This document shows, in pieces, positions 63,722-64,000 of a stretch of 64,000 bases of DNA (its first letter is position 1; each line of letters starts with the position of its first letter). The notes below the pieces were generated by a model, which saw nothing but the letters and a program-made list of their open reading frames with translations, was not told the origin of the DNA and made no database searches. Position numbers and translations under genes: made by a program. This DNA is from Stenotrophomonas maltophilia (GTDB lineage Bacteria > Pseudomonadota > Gammaproteobacteria > Xanthomonadales > Xanthomonadaceae): positions 186,001 to 250,000 of the forward strand of contig NZ_CP033877.1 of NCBI RefSeq assembly GCF_006970445.1, in the 5' to 3' direction.

Positions 63722-64000
63722 ATGGATGCATGGGTCGAGAAATCCGCTTCTTCATCAAAAGGTGAACCTCGGGGCAGCCCCTGGATAGCAGGGTGTGGCT
63801 ACCTCACGACAGTTATTGCGGCGTTGGTACTGCCAGCATGTTCGAGCGGTGCGCCCCCAACCCCCTCATATCATTTGGATCAAAGGCAGTCCGTCAAATC
63901 AGGGAGTGACATTGGTATGGAGCGATTCAAGAACGACATCGAGCGTTTGATCAGCGTGCGTTTTGATGATGTCGATGCATTGAATGAACAGCTTCACACG
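63722..64000 (+). CDS. Lipoprotein of unknown function (3' end outside window)
   Basis: An open frame of 93 codons runs off the right edge. It begins MDAWVEKSASSSKGEPRG, then a hydrophobic stretch with a lipobox (TTVIAALVLPACSS), so it should be a lipoprotein with a long N-region. The visible mature part (PTPSYHLDQRQ...DIGMERFKNDIERLISVRF) does not match a family I know. AGAGG lies about eight bases before the ATG. Codon use is less GC-rich than the neighbours (many TCA, ATT, TTG, GAT), which may mean recent transfer, as for toxin-immunity or secretion-linked lipoproteins, but that is speculation. Confidence 0.7.
   Translation, partial: MDAWVEKSASSSKGEPRGSPWIAGCGYLTTVIAALVLPACSSGAPPTPSYHLDQRQSVKSGSDIGMERFKNDIERLISVRFDDVDALNEQLHT

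Overview
The window is typical chromosome from a Stenotrophomonas species, most likely the S. maltophilia complex (Xanthomonadaceae, Gammaproteobacteria). The support is very high GC, an oleABCD long-chain olefin cluster, xanthomonad-style gene neighbourhoods, and dozens of short palindromes that begin with GTAG and fit the SMAG repeat family of S. maltophilia. I saw no rRNA, tRNA, CRISPR array, phage or insertion sequence.

Layout. 1-6100: the 3' part of a BvgS-type hybrid sensor kinase, a lipoprotein cytochrome c, ETF:ubiquinone oxidoreductase, and divergently glutaryl-CoA dehydrogenase, whose electrons normally reach the quinone pool through ETF and ETF-QO. 6200-11060: trmL, a small secreted protein with a VRP repeat, a long M16 peptidase and a DUF4156 lipoprotein. 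11160-16446: oleA, oleB, (an opposite-strand YkgJ-family gene), oleC and oleD, which make long-chain olefins by head-to-head condensation of acyl-CoAs. 16500-25900: a DUF1328 membrane protein, ddl, ubiJ-ubiB, a four-gene envelope-glycan-like operon (PIG-L deacetylase, GT2, hexapeptide-repeat protein, YaiO-like barrel), an O-methyltransferase, a TruC-like pseudouridine synthase and a DUF2059 protein. 25986-34761: arfB, a PlsC-like acyltransferase, an M3 peptidase, two degenerate type II dehydroquinase-like proteins, signal peptidase I, an MFS exporter and two LysR regulators. 34872-37875: the glyoxylate shunt genes aceB-aceA.

38295-43450 is the most unusual part. A diguanylate cyclase with a cyclic-nucleotide-binding domain is followed by a class III nucleotide cyclase-TPR protein. 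A 98-residue peptide gene with a Nif11/NHLP-like leader follows on the opposite strand, then a SagB-related FMN dehydrogenase. This looks like an uncharacterised RiPP-type peptide modification cassette tied to second-messenger signalling, and it has no cyclodehydratase nearby.

43470-49040: leucine/isovalerate catabolism genes (liuA-liuB-liuD) with a divergent TetR regulator. 49237-54375: a cytochrome c5-like protein, an extracellular-type endonuclease, a DMT exporter, an alpha/beta hydrolase and zapE. 54643-59259: a chaperone-usher fimbrial operon with two DUF1120 subunits. 59795-63335: nrdA-nrdB, with a likely NrdR box over the promoter. A lower-GC lipoprotein gene starts at 63722 and runs off the window.

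Two themes cut across the window. At least seven genes have a TAnnnT -10 hexamer exactly six bases before the start codon, which predicts leaderless transcripts. Intergenic space is crowded with several different palindromic repeat families, some of which appear to contribute promoter elements or hairpins.
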